Counted from the stretch's first letter, positions 51,894-60,948 are shown. The stretch is DNA of 64,000 nucleotides from Stutzerimonas stutzeri (GCF_015291885.1 NZ_CP036186.1:3809001-3873000); one strand, 5' to 3'. A program made the numbers and translations. Notes: generated by a model from the letters alone, not told the origin.

Positions 51894-52508
51894 ATGCGCT
51901 ACCTACTGCTTGCCGTGCCCGTACTTTTGCTGCCCTTAAGTTACAGCTACGCACATGAAGACCATCATCACCATGAGCATGAAGAAGCCGCCAGCCTGGC
52001 GGCCCACGAGCACGGCGCGGCGCAGCTGAACGTCGCATTGGACGGCAAGCGGCTGGAATTGGAGCTGACCAGCCCGGCGATGAATCTGCTCGGTTTCGAA
52101 CACGCCCCTGCCAGTGCGGCGGATGAGGCGAAGATTGCCAATGCCCGCGCGCAACTGGAACAGCCGCAAGGTTTGTTCGGCCTACCCTCCGCAGCGGAAT
52201 GCACGGTGAGCGAACAGCACTTCGAAGGCGAGCTGCTCGGTTCAGCCCACGCGGGCTACAAGCGCGGCGACGACCACGACCATGAGCACAAGAATGAGCA
52301 TAAGCACGAGCACGAAGATGGCGGGCACAGCGATATCGCGGCGCGCTATCAGCTCGACTGCAGCAACCCAGATGCACTGCACGCGCTGAACCTGAAAGGC
52401 CTGTTCGAAAGCTTTCCCGGCACGGAGAAGATTCAGGTACAACTGATCGGCCCCAACGGCCAACAGGGCGTGGAACTGACCCCCGCGCGCGCGCAGCTGC
52501 CATTCTGA
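51894..52508 (+). CDS. DUF2796 His-rich periplasmic zinc protein
   Basis: A 204-residue exported protein. Signal peptide RYLLLAVPVLLLPLSYSYA, then a His/Glu-rich segment (HEDHHHHEHEE, residues 21-31) and a second one (HDHEHKNEHKHEHEDGGH). DUF2796 has Zn-binding relatives in Zur regulons; the P. aeruginosa counterpart (PA4063) is, as I recall, Zur-repressed and induced by zinc shortage. It probably binds Zn2+ for the ABC system encoded after it. ATG at 51894 has GGAG upstream; an ATG at 51882 is less well placed. Directly behind the Zur box. Confidence 0.88.
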   Translation: MRYLLLAVPVLLLPLSYSYAHEDHHHHEHEEAASLAAHEHGAAQLNVALDGKRLELELTSPAMNLLGFEHAPASAADEAKIANARAQLEQPQGLFGLPSAAECTVSEQHFEGELLGSAHAGYKRGDDHDHEHKNEHKHEHEDGGHSDIAARYQLDCSNPDALHALNLKGLFESFPGTEKIQVQLIGPNGQQGVELTPARAQLPF

Positions 52509-52524
52509 AACACTCTGGACCTCG

Positions 52525-53232
52525 ATGACTGCTCCTCTACTTGCAATAGACAGTCTCGGCTTTGCCTGGCCCCGCCAGGCCGAGCTGCTGGACATTCCCA
52601 CGTTTCGCCTCGAGCACGGCGAAAGCCTGTTCCTCAAAGGCCCATCGGGCAGCGGCAAGACCACGCTGCTAGGGCTGATCGGTGGCGTACAGAAGGCCGG
52701 GCGCGGCAGCATCCGCCTGCTTGACCGCGACCTTGGCAGCCTCTCGGCAGGGGCGCGGGACCGCTTTCGTGTCGATCACACCGGCTACATCTTCCAGCAG
52801 TTCAACCTGCTGCCCTTCCTTTCGGTACGCGAGAACGTCGGCCTGCCCTGCCATTTTTCGCGGTTGCGCGCCGAACGTGCGCGCAAGCGTCATGGCAGTA
52901 CGGATGCCGCGGCGGCGAGCCTGCTGGAGCATCTGGGCCTAGCACAGGAGCTGTTCGAGCGCCGCGCCGACGCGCTCTCGATCGGCCAGCAGCAGCGCGT
53001 TGCGGCCGCCCGCGCACTGATCGGCCAACCGGAACTGGTCATCGCCGACGAACCGACCTCAGCGCTGGATGCAGACAGTCGCGAGGCCTTCCTCCAGCTA
53101 CTGTTTTCCGAATGCCGCGCCGCCGGAGCAAGCCTGTTGTTCGTCAGCCATGACCAGAGCCTGGCGCCGATGTTCGATCGCAGCCTGTCGCTGGCCGATC
53201 TCAACCGTGCCGCCAGCAATCCGGAGCTTTAG
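52525..53232 (+). CDS. ABC transporter ATP-binding protein (LolD/MacB-like)
   Basis: A 235-residue ATPase: Walker A GPSGSGKTT, Q loop FQQFNLLPFLSV, signature LSIGQQQR and Walker B LVIADEPTSALDAD, then H switch SHDQS. Family resembles LolD/MacB export-type ATPases, matching the FtsX-like permease that follows. The signature has I instead of the usual G (LSIGQ, not LSGGQ). Starts 16 bases after the DUF2796 stop. Confidence 0.93.
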   Translation: MTAPLLAIDSLGFAWPRQAELLDIPTFRLEHGESLFLKGPSGSGKTTLLGLIGGVQKAGRGSIRLLDRDLGSLSAGARDRFRVDHTGYIFQQFNLLPFLSVRENVGLPCHFSRLRAERARKRHGSTDAAAASLLEHLGLAQELFERRADALSIGQQQRVAAARALIGQPELVIADEPTSALDADSREAFLQLLFSECRAAGASLLFVSHDQSLAPMFDRSLSLADLNRAASNPEL

Positions 53233-53235
53233 TCG

Positions 53236-54501
53236 ATGTATCTCCTGCGCCTGGCCCTGGCGAGCCTGAACAATCGTCGCTTCACAGCTTTGCTGACCGT
53301 ATTCGCCATTGCTCTGTCGGTATGCCTATTGCTCGCCGTCGAACGGGTGCGCAATGAAACCCGTGCGAGCTTCGCCAGCACCATCAGCGGCACTGATCTG
53401 GTGGTCGGCGCACGTTCCGGCTCGGTCAATCTGTTGCTCTATTCGGTGTTCCGCATCGGCAACGCAACCAACAATATTCGCTGGGACAGCTACCAGCGCT
53501 TCGCCGAGCACCCGCGGGTCGACTGGGCCATCCCCATTTCGCTGGGCGATTCCCATCGCGGTTATCGCGTGATGGGCACCAGCACCACTTATTTCGAGCA
53601 CTACCGTTACGGCCGCAAACAGCCACTGCAACTGGCCCAAGGCCGCGCCTTCGAAAGCGATCCGTTCGAGGTCGTGCTTGGCGCGGAAGTGGCCAATGCG
53701 CTGGGCTACCAGCTGGATGACAGCATCGTCCTAGCCCATGGCGTAGCCCGTGTTAGCCTGGTTCAGCACGATGACAAGCCCTTCCGTGTGGTCGGCGTGC
53801 TGCAGCGCACCGGCACGCCGGTTGACCGCACCCTGCACATCAGCCTTGAAGGCATGGAAGCGCTGCACGTCGATTGGCAGAACGGTATGCCGGCCCGCGG
53901 CGCAGCACGCATCGACGCCGAGCAGGCGCGCCAGCTCGACCTTCAGCCGCAGCAGATCACCGCATTCCTGCTAGGTCTCAACAGCAAGATCGCTACCTTC
54001 ACCCTGCAGAGGGAGATCAACCAGTACCGCGGCGAGCCACTGCTGGCGATTCTGCCCGGCGTTGCTCTACAGGAACTTTGGAGCCTGATGGGTACGGCCG
54101 AGAAGGCGCTGTTCGTGGTTTCACTGTTCGTCGTGCTGACCGGCCTGATCGGCATGCTGACGGCGATCCTCACCAGCCTCAACGAGCGCCGCCGTGAGAT
54201 GGCCATTCTGCGCTCCGTCGGGGCCCGGCCCTGGCACATCGCAGCGCTGCTGATCATCGAGGCATTCGGACTGGCTTTGGCAGGAACACTGCTGGGCCTG
54301 GCATTGCTTTATCTCGGCATCGCTGTGGCCCAGTCGCCGCTGCAGAGCCTTTACGGGCTGTATCTGCCGCTTGCCTGGCCAAGCACCTATGAGTGGAGCC
54401 TGCTCGGCGCTATCCTGCTGGCGGCACTGCTGATGGGCAGCGTGCCGGCCTGGCGGGCCTATCGCCAATCGCTGGCCGATGGCCTGTCGATTCGACTGTG
54501 A
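53236..54501 (+). CDS. FtsX-like ABC permease (MacB/LolE type)
   Basis: A 421-residue inner-membrane protein with an N-terminal helix (about 13-31), a large periplasmic domain, and three C-terminal helices in a FtsX-like domain (IGMLTAILTSLNERRREMAILRSVGARP is the coupling-helix region). It resembles MacB/LolC-type permeases, which do mechanical work in the periplasm rather than ordinary import. Its partner ATPase begins 3 bases upstream. In the zinc-limitation operon it may move a zinc protein or lipid-linked chelator. Confidence 0.9.
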   Translation: MYLLRLALASLNNRRFTALLTVFAIALSVCLLLAVERVRNETRASFASTISGTDLVVGARSGSVNLLLYSVFRIGNATNNIRWDSYQRFAEHPRVDWAIPISLGDSHRGYRVMGTSTTYFEHYRYGRKQPLQLAQGRAFESDPFEVVLGAEVANALGYQLDDSIVLAHGVARVSLVQHDDKPFRVVGVLQRTGTPVDRTLHISLEGMEALHVDWQNGMPARGAARIDAEQARQLDLQPQQITAFLLGLNSKIATFTLQREINQYRGEPLLAILPGVALQELWSLMGTAEKALFVVSLFVVLTGLIGMLTAILTSLNERRREMAILRSVGARPWHIAALLIIEAFGLALAGTLLGLALLYLGIAVAQSPLQSLYGLYLPLAWPSTYEWSLLGAILLAALLMGSVPAWRAYRQSLADGLSIRL

Positions 54502-54509
54502 GGAAGCCG

Positions 54510-55028
54510 ATGTCGCGCCTGTTGATTGCTCTGCTACTGGTCTGCACGCTTCCCGTGTATGCCGACGATGTCCGCGAGCTGCAGTGGGCGGAGCTGATCC
54601 CTGAAGGCGCGCCGCCACCGCCACCGCCGCCGCCGCTGGCCATCCATGACATGTCGCAGCTGGCCGATGCGCTCGCCGCCGAGACCGACCCGGCCGCCGC
54701 GCAACAGTCGCCAGCCGCGCCTGTCGTCGAGGCACTCGATGGTCAGATGGTGAAGTTGCCGGGCTATATCGTGCCGCTGGACATGACTGACGAGGGCCGC
54801 GTCATCGAGTTCCTGCTGGTGCCCTACTTCGGTGCCTGCATTCACGTGCCGCCGCCACCGTCCAACCAGATCGTGCATGCCACCAGCGAACTGGGCGTGC
54901 GCATGGACGCACTTTACGAGCCGTTCTGGATCGAGGGACCGTTGAGCGTCGAACACGCCAGCAGCGAGCTGGCTGAAGCGGGTTACCGCATGCAGGCACA
55001 GAAGATCTATCCCTACGAGTTGCAGTAA
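54510..55028 (+). CDS. DUF3299 periplasmic protein
   Basis: A 172-residue exported protein, signal peptide SRLLIALLLVCTLPVYA, a Pro-rich stretch (GAPPPPPPPP), then DUF3299 with LPGYIVPLDM, LVPYFGACIHVPPPPSNQ (conserved Cys/His) and the C-terminal strand. The GACIHVPPP segment could bind metal or heme. Fourth gene of the Zur-box operon, 8 bases after the permease stop; P. aeruginosa has the same order (PA4063-PA4066). Its role is not established. Confidence 0.88.
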   Translation: MSRLLIALLLVCTLPVYADDVRELQWAELIPEGAPPPPPPPPLAIHDMSQLADALAAETDPAAAQQSPAAPVVEALDGQMVKLPGYIVPLDMTDEGRVIEFLLVPYFGACIHVPPPPSNQIVHATSELGVRMDALYEPFWIEGPLSVEHASSELAEAGYRMQAQKIYPYELQ

Positions 55029-55149
55029 CGACTCAGGGCTGAGCCCCCGGTGATCGGTGGGAGCAGCCGCGGATGTGATACTGCCTGCCGAGCGGCCATC
55101 CACAACATCCCCAACACTGAACAACTGAGAGTTTCCGGATAGCCAAATA

Positions 55150-56241
55150 TCAGTGGGCGCTGGCGATCTGCTTCTCGCGCTCGAGACTGAGCTCGCCTTC
55201 CGCCCATTCGCGCCACTCACGCACCCGTCTGCGCTCCGCACCGGCGCGCTCGGCCTGTTTCAGCGCCTCGAGCCCGGCTTGCCAACGGGCCTGCTCCAGC
55301 TCCAGTTGCGCCACGCTCATCCAGAACTTCGCACTGCCGGTTTGAGTCGCCAGTTGACGATAGATCTTCGCGGCTTCGGTGCGCTCGCGGGCCTGCCACC
55401 AGAGCATGCCCATGCGTTCCTGACGGCTGGCGTTGTTCGGCAGCAAGCGTGACGCAAGCATGCCTTCGAGCAGCTTGGCGCCCTGCCAGGGTTGCCCGGC
55501 CGCGCTGGCCAGGGCGACCAGGTTGTCCAGCTCCGTTTCGTTGAAGCGCAGGCCTTTGGCATGCGCTGCACGCAGCGTTGCCAGCGCCCGATCTTGCGCA
55601 CCAGCCATCTGCTGCAAACCGGCCAGCTGACGCCAGGCCTTGGCCTGGTCGGGATGGCGCAGCAACAACTTCTTCTGCCAGCCCTCTGCTGCTTGATAGC
55701 GCTTCAGCTCGGCGTTGCCGGCAACCAGAAACTGCAGCCAGGTGTCGCCAACACGCGGATTGGCTTGCACGTAGCGTTCGGCCAGCGGCAGCGCCTTTGC
55801 ATGCTGGCCAAGGCCCTGATAAGCCTGCACCAGCATCTGCAGCACTTCCTCGTTGCCCTGGTTGGCCGAGCCCAACAGGCTGACTACCTTGGCGTAGCGA
55901 CCCTCGACAAGATTCAGCCGGGCCAGGTTGAGGCGTTCGCCTGCCAGCAACTCCTCATCCAGCTTTCCACTGGCGACCGCTTTATCGAGCCATTCCAACG
56001 CATGGCGATTATTGCCTTCGGCCCAGGCCAGATAGCCGCGGCTACGCCAGAGCAAGGCCTCCTCGCCACTCCCGGCTTTCGCGCTGACACCATCCAGCGC
56101 CTTGCGCGCAGCGGCGTAGTCACCTTTGCTCTGCGCGGTCTGCGCTCGCTCGAGCGCCATGAATACCGCCGGATCGATCGCCTGCGCGGCCTGAGCCGAG
56201 ACGGTGAGAAAAAGCGATAACACGAGCAGCAAACGAAGCAT
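55150..56241 (-). CDS. TPR-repeat protein of the TonB operon
   Basis: A 363-residue exported protein with a signal peptide (LRLLLVLSLFLTVSAQA) and about eight TPR-like repeats of 34 residues (for example YLAWAEGNNRHALEWLDKAV and VQAYQGLGQHAKALPLAERY). It is the last gene of the TonB2-like cluster. I believe a TPR partner also follows TonB2-type genes in Shewanella-like clusters. Probably a periplasmic scaffold for the transducer. It begins one base after the TonB stop region. Confidence 0.8.
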   Translation of the reverse strand: MLRLLLVLSLFLTVSAQAAQAIDPAVFMALERAQTAQSKGDYAAARKALDGVSAKAGSGEEALLWRSRGYLAWAEGNNRHALEWLDKAVASGKLDEELLAGERLNLARLNLVEGRYAKVVSLLGSANQGNEEVLQMLVQAYQGLGQHAKALPLAERYVQANPRVGDTWLQFLVAGNAELKRYQAAEGWQKKLLLRHPDQAKAWRQLAGLQQMAGAQDRALATLRAAHAKGLRFNETELDNLVALASAAGQPWQGAKLLEGMLASRLLPNNASRQERMGMLWWQARERTEAAKIYRQLATQTGSAKFWMSVAQLELEQARWQAGLEALKQAERAGAERRRVREWREWAEGELSLEREKQIASAH

Positions 56242-56242
56242 C

Positions 56243-56956
56243 TCAGCGTTCTCCTTGCAGACGGAAGTGCAGGGTTTTCACAGCTTCACGGGATACCGCT
56301 GCACCACCCTCGGTGCGTGGCGCAAAACGCCAGCGGGCCGCGGCACGCCGGGCCTCGCGGTCGAAGACGTTACGGGGTGAGGCTTCCAGTACACGGATGT
56401 TTTCTACCCGGCCCTGCGGATTGATGGTGAAAGCCAGCTTGATGTGCCCTTCGATGCCCTGCTGCCGCGCACGATAGGGGTACTCGGGACGCACATCATT
56501 GAGCGGCATCACTTCCTGCTCCGGACCACCTGGGTTGCCCGCCGCTTCGACTGCAGCACTTGCCGGAGCCGGGGCTGCGGCCGGCGCACTCTGCGCCGCC
56601 GTGAGGCCGGACAGGCTAGGCGCTGGCGCAGTCGCTACCGATATGCCGGCGTCGATGTTGGGCAGGTCGAGATCGAGCTTCGGCAGGTTGGCGTCCGGCG
56701 TCGCCATATTCGGCGTCGGCGGCGTTGGCGGTTGCGGCGTCTTCGGTTGTGGTGGCTGCGGTGCCTGTTGACGGGACCGCGTGGCGCTGTCCTCGTTGCG
56801 TCCATCCATGCGCACGAAGTTGGCAATCGCCAATGGGTCTTCCTGGATTTTGCTGCGCGGCGGATTGACCATGCTCAGCATCAGCGCGAACAGCAGCAGC
56901 GCCACCACGCAGGCGGCGACGAAGGCAAGACTGAAACGAACCAGCCGCGGCTGCAT
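56243..56956 (-). CDS. tonB: TonB2-type energy transducer
   Basis: A 237-residue protein: a single N-terminal TM helix (FVAACVVALLLFALML), a Pro-rich periplasmic spacer (QAPQPPQPKTPQPPTPPTP), and a TonB C-terminal domain with RPEYPYRARQQGIEGHIKLA and REARRAAARWRFAP. It hands proton-motive energy from the ExbB/ExbD motor to outer-membrane receptors, such as btuB in this window. The length and gene order are of the TonB2 branch. It starts at 56956, overlapping the exbD end by one base. Confidence 0.9.
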   Translation of the reverse strand: MQPRLVRFSLAFVAACVVALLLFALMLSMVNPPRSKIQEDPLAIANFVRMDGRNEDSATRSRQQAPQPPQPKTPQPPTPPTPNMATPDANLPKLDLDLPNIDAGISVATAPAPSLSGLTAAQSAPAAAPAPASAAVEAAGNPGGPEQEVMPLNDVRPEYPYRARQQGIEGHIKLAFTINPQGRVENIRVLEASPRNVFDREARRAAARWRFAPRTEGGAAVSREAVKTLHFRLQGER

Positions 56957-57369
56957 CAGCGCGACCCCGTACTGGCAGCCAGTGCAACGTCCTGCACCCC
57001 GGCCTGACGCGCCTGATCCATTACCTGCACCACCAGGCCGGTGCGAGCATCCTGGTCAGCCTGAACGACCACCGCACCTTCCGGCTGATCCACGCGCAGA
57101 CGCTCGACATGGGCACGTACGCTGCGCACGTCCACCGCCTGCTTGTCGATCCAAACCTGCCCATCGGCAGTGACGGCAATCAGGATGTTGCCTTTGTCTT
57201 GAGCGCTAGCGGTGTCCGCCTGCGGACGATGGACCTCGACACCGGACTCCTTGATGAAGGAGCTGGTGACGATGAAGAAGATCAGCATGATAAAGACAAC
57301 ATCGAGCATCGGCGTAAGGTCGATGCCGGTATCTTCTTCCTGCTGGTAATGATGACGACGCATACGCAT
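56956..57369 (-). CDS. exbD: ExbD-type biopolymer transport protein
   Basis: A 137-residue inner-membrane protein with one helix. IDLTPMLDVVFIMLIFFIVT contains the proton-carrying Asp, followed by a periplasmic domain (VDQPEGAVVVQADQDARTGLVVQVMDQAR). The D-V-V-F context matches the ExbD/TolR family. Part of the motor of the TonB2-like complex. Confidence 0.93.
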   Translation of the reverse strand: MRMRRHHYQQEEDTGIDLTPMLDVVFIMLIFFIVTSSFIKESGVEVHRPQADTASAQDKGNILIAVTADGQVWIDKQAVDVRSVRAHVERLRVDQPEGAVVVQADQDARTGLVVQVMDQARQAGVQDVALAASTGSR

Positions 57370-57380
57370 CCCGCTAATCC

Positions 57381-57926
57381 TCAGTCGTGACGCAGCTGGT
57401 CAGCCAGCCGGTCGAGAGACTGGCGCGCGATCCGCTCGAGGCGCGCCAGACTGAACAATCCTGTGATGGCCAGCACCATGCCAGCCATGGTCGGCAGAGT
57501 CGCCTGCCAGACACCTGCGGCCATGCCGCGTGGGTTGCCGGAGCCACTGAGCGCCAGCACGTCGAATACTGCGATCATGCCGCTGACCGTGCCGAGCAGT
57601 CCGAGTAGCGGATACATCGCCACCAGGGTCTTGCTTAGCCGTAGCGGCCCGGACAACTGCTGCTGCGCCTGCGCCAGCCAGGCCGAACGCACCGCACGCT
57701 GCCAGCTACCAGGCTCATCGGCCATCTGCGCCCAAGCCTGCCGACGCGATTCGACCCAGTGCGGGAAGACCCGCCGCATGAACCACAGGCGCTCGAAAAC
57801 CAGCGTCCAATACAGCACGCACAGGCCGGCCAGCGCCCACATCACCACGCCGCCCGCAGCCATGAAGTCGAGCAGCGCATGACCGCTGTCGACCAGACCC
57901 AGCCAGTGGGCGCGCAAATCAGTCAC
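57381..57926 (-). CDS. exbB: ExbB-type proton channel protein
   Basis: A 181-residue inner-membrane protein with three helices. The VAMYPLLGLLGTVSGMIAVF stretch and LPTMAGMVLAITGLFSLARLE are the conserved channel helices. Shorter than TonB1-type ExbB (about 240). Its start overlaps the preceding TtpC-like gene by 8 bases. Confidence 0.9.
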   Translation of the reverse strand: MTDLRAHWLGLVDSGHALLDFMAAGGVVMWALAGLCVLYWTLVFERLWFMRRVFPHWVESRRQAWAQMADEPGSWQRAVRSAWLAQAQQQLSGPLRLSKTLVAMYPLLGLLGTVSGMIAVFDVLALSGSGNPRGMAAGVWQATLPTMAGMVLAITGLFSLARLERIARQSLDRLADQLRHD

Positions 57927-59265
57927 GGCGTGGCGCCCCCGACAGATGCAGCGCGATCAACCCTGCGCTTTGCTGCTCAAGCAGTTGAATCAGTCCCTTG
58001 CTGCGGCTGGCCAGCAGGCTGTGCAGGAACAGCAATGGGATCGCCACTACCAGGCCCAGCACGGTCGTTACCAGCGCCTGAGAGATACCGTCAGCCATCA
58101 GCCGCGAATCACCGCCACCGCTCTGGGTGATCGCCTGGAAAGTAATGATCATGCCGGTAACGGTACCCAGCAGCCCGAGCAGCGGCGCGACGGCAGCGAG
58201 CAATTTGAGCAGCGGCTGGCCGCGCTCCAACGGCGGTGTCTCCTGAAGAATCGCCTCATCCAGCTTAAGCTCCAGCGTCTCCAGATCCGACAGTTGAGGC
58301 TTAGGCCCCAGCACGCCGATGATGCGCCCGAGCGGATTGTCGTCGCGCGGCTGGTTGAGCTCACGCATCTGGCTGCCGACCTTGCGACCGACGCCACCGA
58401 GGTAGACCATGCGCCAGATCGCCAACAGCAGGCCGATGGCACCGAGAACCAAAATCACACCACCGACCAGCCCGCCCTGCTTCACGCGTTCCCATAGCGT
58501 CGGCTGACGCTGCAGCTGAGCGAGCAAAGTACCTCGACTCGGATCCACCGGCAGGGTAGCCAACGCTTCATTGCTTTCCAGATAGTCTCCGATCAGACCT
58601 TTACCGGACGGCTGACGCACCGGCACCAGCAACTCGCCGGCATCAGCGTCATAGCGCAGGAAGGCATCACGGGTGAAAGCGGAAAAGCTACCTACTCGCA
58701 GGACTGGCTGTTCACTACGCGCCCCATCGGTGCCCACTACCGGCAGCTGCACACGCTCTACGCGACCGCTGGCGGCCAGGTCTTCGAGCAGTGTCATCCA
58801 GAAAGCGTCGAGATCCTCGGCCGAGGGCAGCGCGCGACTTTCAGCCAGGCTGCGCAGCTGCTTCAAACGCTCTGGGTACTGGGCATTGAGCAGGCTGTCC
58901 TGCCATTGCCCAGCGATGTCTCCTGCACTCTGGCGCACCACACCGAACAGCTCACCCAGGTGGCCGACCCGCTGCGCCAAGAGTTTTTCCTGCTCAGCCA
59001 GCTCGGCTTCCTGACGGTCCAATTCGGCCTTCAGCCGCTCGGCCTCGGCCTTTTGCTCGGCCAATGCGGCACGGGCGCGGGAAAGCAGTTGCTGCTGCTC
59101 GCCGCGATCCCGAACAAAGGCTTGCTCCCGGGCCTGCATGGCACTGACCTCGGCTGCGCGATCGCTGCGAATGCGCTCGAGCAGCTGGTCGGGGCTGAGC
59201 GGCTCTGCCGAATGAGCCGCGAGTGGCAGCAGCGCGACGAAGAAGAGGGAAAACAGACGGCTCAT
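57919..59265 (-). CDS. TtpC-like MotA/TolQ/ExbB protein with long periplasmic N-terminus
   Basis: A 448-residue protein with a signal peptide (SRLFSLFFVALLPLAAHS), a coiled-coil periplasmic region (about 30-110), and a C-terminal TolQ/ExbB channel domain: LAAVAPLLGLLGTVTGMIIT and QALVTTVLGLVVAIPLLFLH. In Vibrio TonB2 systems TtpC has this layout and is needed along with ExbB2, ExbD2 and TonB2. ATG at 59265 has AGGAGG upstream; upstream frame extension to 59409 is antisense-derived and not used. ATGA overlap with DUF3450. Confidence 0.88.
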   Translation of the reverse strand: MSRLFSLFFVALLPLAAHSAEPLSPDQLLERIRSDRAAEVSAMQAREQAFVRDRGEQQQLLSRARAALAEQKAEAERLKAELDRQEAELAEQEKLLAQRVGHLGELFGVVRQSAGDIAGQWQDSLLNAQYPERLKQLRSLAESRALPSAEDLDAFWMTLLEDLAASGRVERVQLPVVGTDGARSEQPVLRVGSFSAFTRDAFLRYDADAGELLVPVRQPSGKGLIGDYLESNEALATLPVDPSRGTLLAQLQRQPTLWERVKQGGLVGGVILVLGAIGLLLAIWRMVYLGGVGRKVGSQMRELNQPRDDNPLGRIIGVLGPKPQLSDLETLELKLDEAILQETPPLERGQPLLKLLAAVAPLLGLLGTVTGMIITFQAITQSGGGDSRLMADGISQALVTTVLGLVVAIPLLFLHSLLASRSKGLIQLLEQQSAGLIALHLSGAPRRD

Positions 59266-60047
59266 TGCGCGGCCTCCTCGGCCAGGGTCTTCACGGGCAG
59301 TTGCAGATAGGCCGGAGCCTGTTGCTGGCGAGCGATGGCAATCGCTTGCGTCAACGGGCGCCGAGCGCTGCCGTCGAGCACTTCCCAAGCGCGCGTCTGC
59401 GGGTTCCACCAGCCACTCTCATGAGCATCAAGGGTCTGGTAATAGAGCATCACTCGGCCCAGGCGGAGGAACTCGACGCTGCGAGAATCGGCGTCGCCCG
59501 GCAGCTCGCCGCGCCAGGCTTCGAGCGTGCGGCCGTAATCACTTTCGATCTGGTAGGCCTCCAGGATGCGTCGGTACTTTTCCGCCAGACTGACATCGGC
59601 ACGCGGGAGCAGGTCCTGCAAACCGGCCAGGCGATCGGCGCGCTCATCGGGTAGGAAAGGCAGGTCAGCAACGATGAACTCGCTCAGCACCTCCACCATA
59701 CGACTCATCTGTGGCGTTACTGCTTCCTGAGTACGCTCGATGCTGTCCAGCTGGCGCTGAAAGCCCACCAGTTCCTTGCTCTGCGCTGCAGTGAGCTCAT
59801 GCAACTGTTTGTTATAGGCCTTCAACGCCTCGGTCTGCTGCAGGGCGCTGCGGTACTCGTTGAGCATTTCGCGGGTGGCATCGTCGAGCTGATCAATCCG
59901 CGCCTGAGAAGCCTTTGCTTCGGCGGAAAGGCGCTCGCTTTCTCCCAGCGCCGCATCCAGCGGCGCAGCGGACAGCGATCCGGCGTAGAGCTGCACACAG
60001 CACGGCAGCACGGCAACCGCCAGCAGGCGGGGGATGAAGGAAGGCAT
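59262..60047 (-). CDS. DUF3450 family exported protein
   Basis: A 261-residue exported protein with a signal peptide (LLAVAVLPCCVQLYAGSLSA, possibly a Cys-containing processing site), then a coiled coil (KASQARIDQLDDATREMLNEY and onward) and a helical C-terminal domain (DFVLP-like AYLQLPVKTLAEE). DUF3450 regularly precedes TonB2-type clusters. It may bind TtpC or outer-membrane components. First gene of a six-gene operon behind a Fur-like box. Confidence 0.82.
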   Translation of the reverse strand: MPSFIPRLLAVAVLPCCVQLYAGSLSAAPLDAALGESERLSAEAKASQARIDQLDDATREMLNEYRSALQQTEALKAYNKQLHELTAAQSKELVGFQRQLDSIERTQEAVTPQMSRMVEVLSEFIVADLPFLPDERADRLAGLQDLLPRADVSLAEKYRRILEAYQIESDYGRTLEAWRGELPGDADSRSVEFLRLGRVMLYYQTLDAHESGWWNPQTRAWEVLDGSARRPLTQAIAIARQQQAPAYLQLPVKTLAEEAAQ

Positions 60048-60080
60048 TGAAGGATCCTTGGAGACGGGCGTTAACTCAAA

Positions 60081-60095
60081 AGAGAAACATTATCA
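60081..60095 (-). promoter_or_regulatory. Fur-like box of the TonB2-type operon
   Basis: On the minus strand TGATAATGTTTCTCT keeps the whole first 7-mer of the 7-1-7 consensus TGATAAT-N-ATTATCA and four of seven bases of the second. It lies about 35-50 bp before the DUF3450 start. Confidence 0.5.
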
Positions 60096-60154
60096 TCTGT
60101 GAGTTGACGCAAAGCAACCCTGCCGCTATGTCGCAGGTGAGCAGGCATTTTTCA

Positions 60155-60168
60155 TTGAGCTGGATCAA
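60155..60168 (+). promoter_or_regulatory. Anr/FNR-type site upstream of ompW
   Basis: TTGAGCTGGATCAA differs from TTGAT-N4-ATCAA at one base and is 64 bp before the ompW start codon. In P. aeruginosa the ompW homologue oprG is known to respond to Anr and low oxygen. Confidence 0.65.
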
Positions 60169-60231
60169 AAACCCGCCGCGCTCAGCCCCTACCATGGCCC
60201 CCAATCGCATTACACCAAACGGAGCATCATC

Positions 60232-60918
60232 ATGCGCAAGACCCTGTTCACCGCTTCCGCGCTGGCCCTGGCGCTGGCCGCCCCCTTCGCCCAGGCTTTC
60301 GAAGCCGGGGACATCATCGTTCGCGCTGGTGCGATCACCGTTGATCCGCGTGAAGATAGCAGTGACATCTATGTTGGTGCACTCGGCACGAGCGTAGCAG
60401 GTACCAAGGCCACGCTAGACAGCAACACCCAGCTTGGCTTGAACTTCGCCTACATGGTCACCGACAAGGTGGGTATCGAACTGCTGGCAGCCACCCCGTT
60501 CAGTCACGACGTTGGCGTGAAGGGAATGCCGGGCGGGTTCGCCGGTCTGAATGGCAAGCTGGGTAGCCTCAAGCACCTGCCACCAACCCTGAGCGTTATC
60601 TACTATCCGCTAGAAAAAACCTCCGCATTCCAGCCTTACGTCGGCGCCGGCATTAACTACACCTGGTTCTTCGACACCAAACTGAGCAGCAGCGCCGAGG
60701 ATAAAGGCTTCAGCGGCCTGGATATGAAAGACTCTTGGGGGCTGGCCGCTCAAGTCGGCATGGACTATATGCTGACCGACAACATCATGCTGAACGCCCA
60801 AGTTCGCTACATCGATATCGACACAACTGGCACTACCAACATTCTCGGAGACAAGGTTAAAGTCGACGTAGACGTAGACCCGATGGTCTACATGGTCGGC
60901 CTCGGCTACAAGTTCTGA
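60232..60918 (+). CDS. ompW: OmpW-family outer-membrane porin
   Basis: A 228-residue protein with signal peptide (FTASALALALAAPFAQA, cleavage near residue 22) and an eight-strand beta barrel; FEAGDIIVRAGAITVDP and NFAYMVTDKVGIELLAATPF are family signatures, and the C-terminal strand ends in a Phe (VGLGYKF). OmpW/OprG forms a hydrophobic side channel for small hydrophobic molecules. Alone in its transcription unit, with a bidirectional terminator behind. Confidence 0.92.
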   Translation: MRKTLFTASALALALAAPFAQAFEAGDIIVRAGAITVDPREDSSDIYVGALGTSVAGTKATLDSNTQLGLNFAYMVTDKVGIELLAATPFSHDVGVKGMPGGFAGLNGKLGSLKHLPPTLSVIYYPLEKTSAFQPYVGAGINYTWFFDTKLSSSAEDKGFSGLDMKDSWGLAAQVGMDYMLTDNIMLNAQVRYIDIDTTGTTNILGDKVKVDVDVDPMVYMVGLGYKF

Positions 60919-60948
60919 CGAAACGGCTGCCGCCTAATCGCAGACAAA

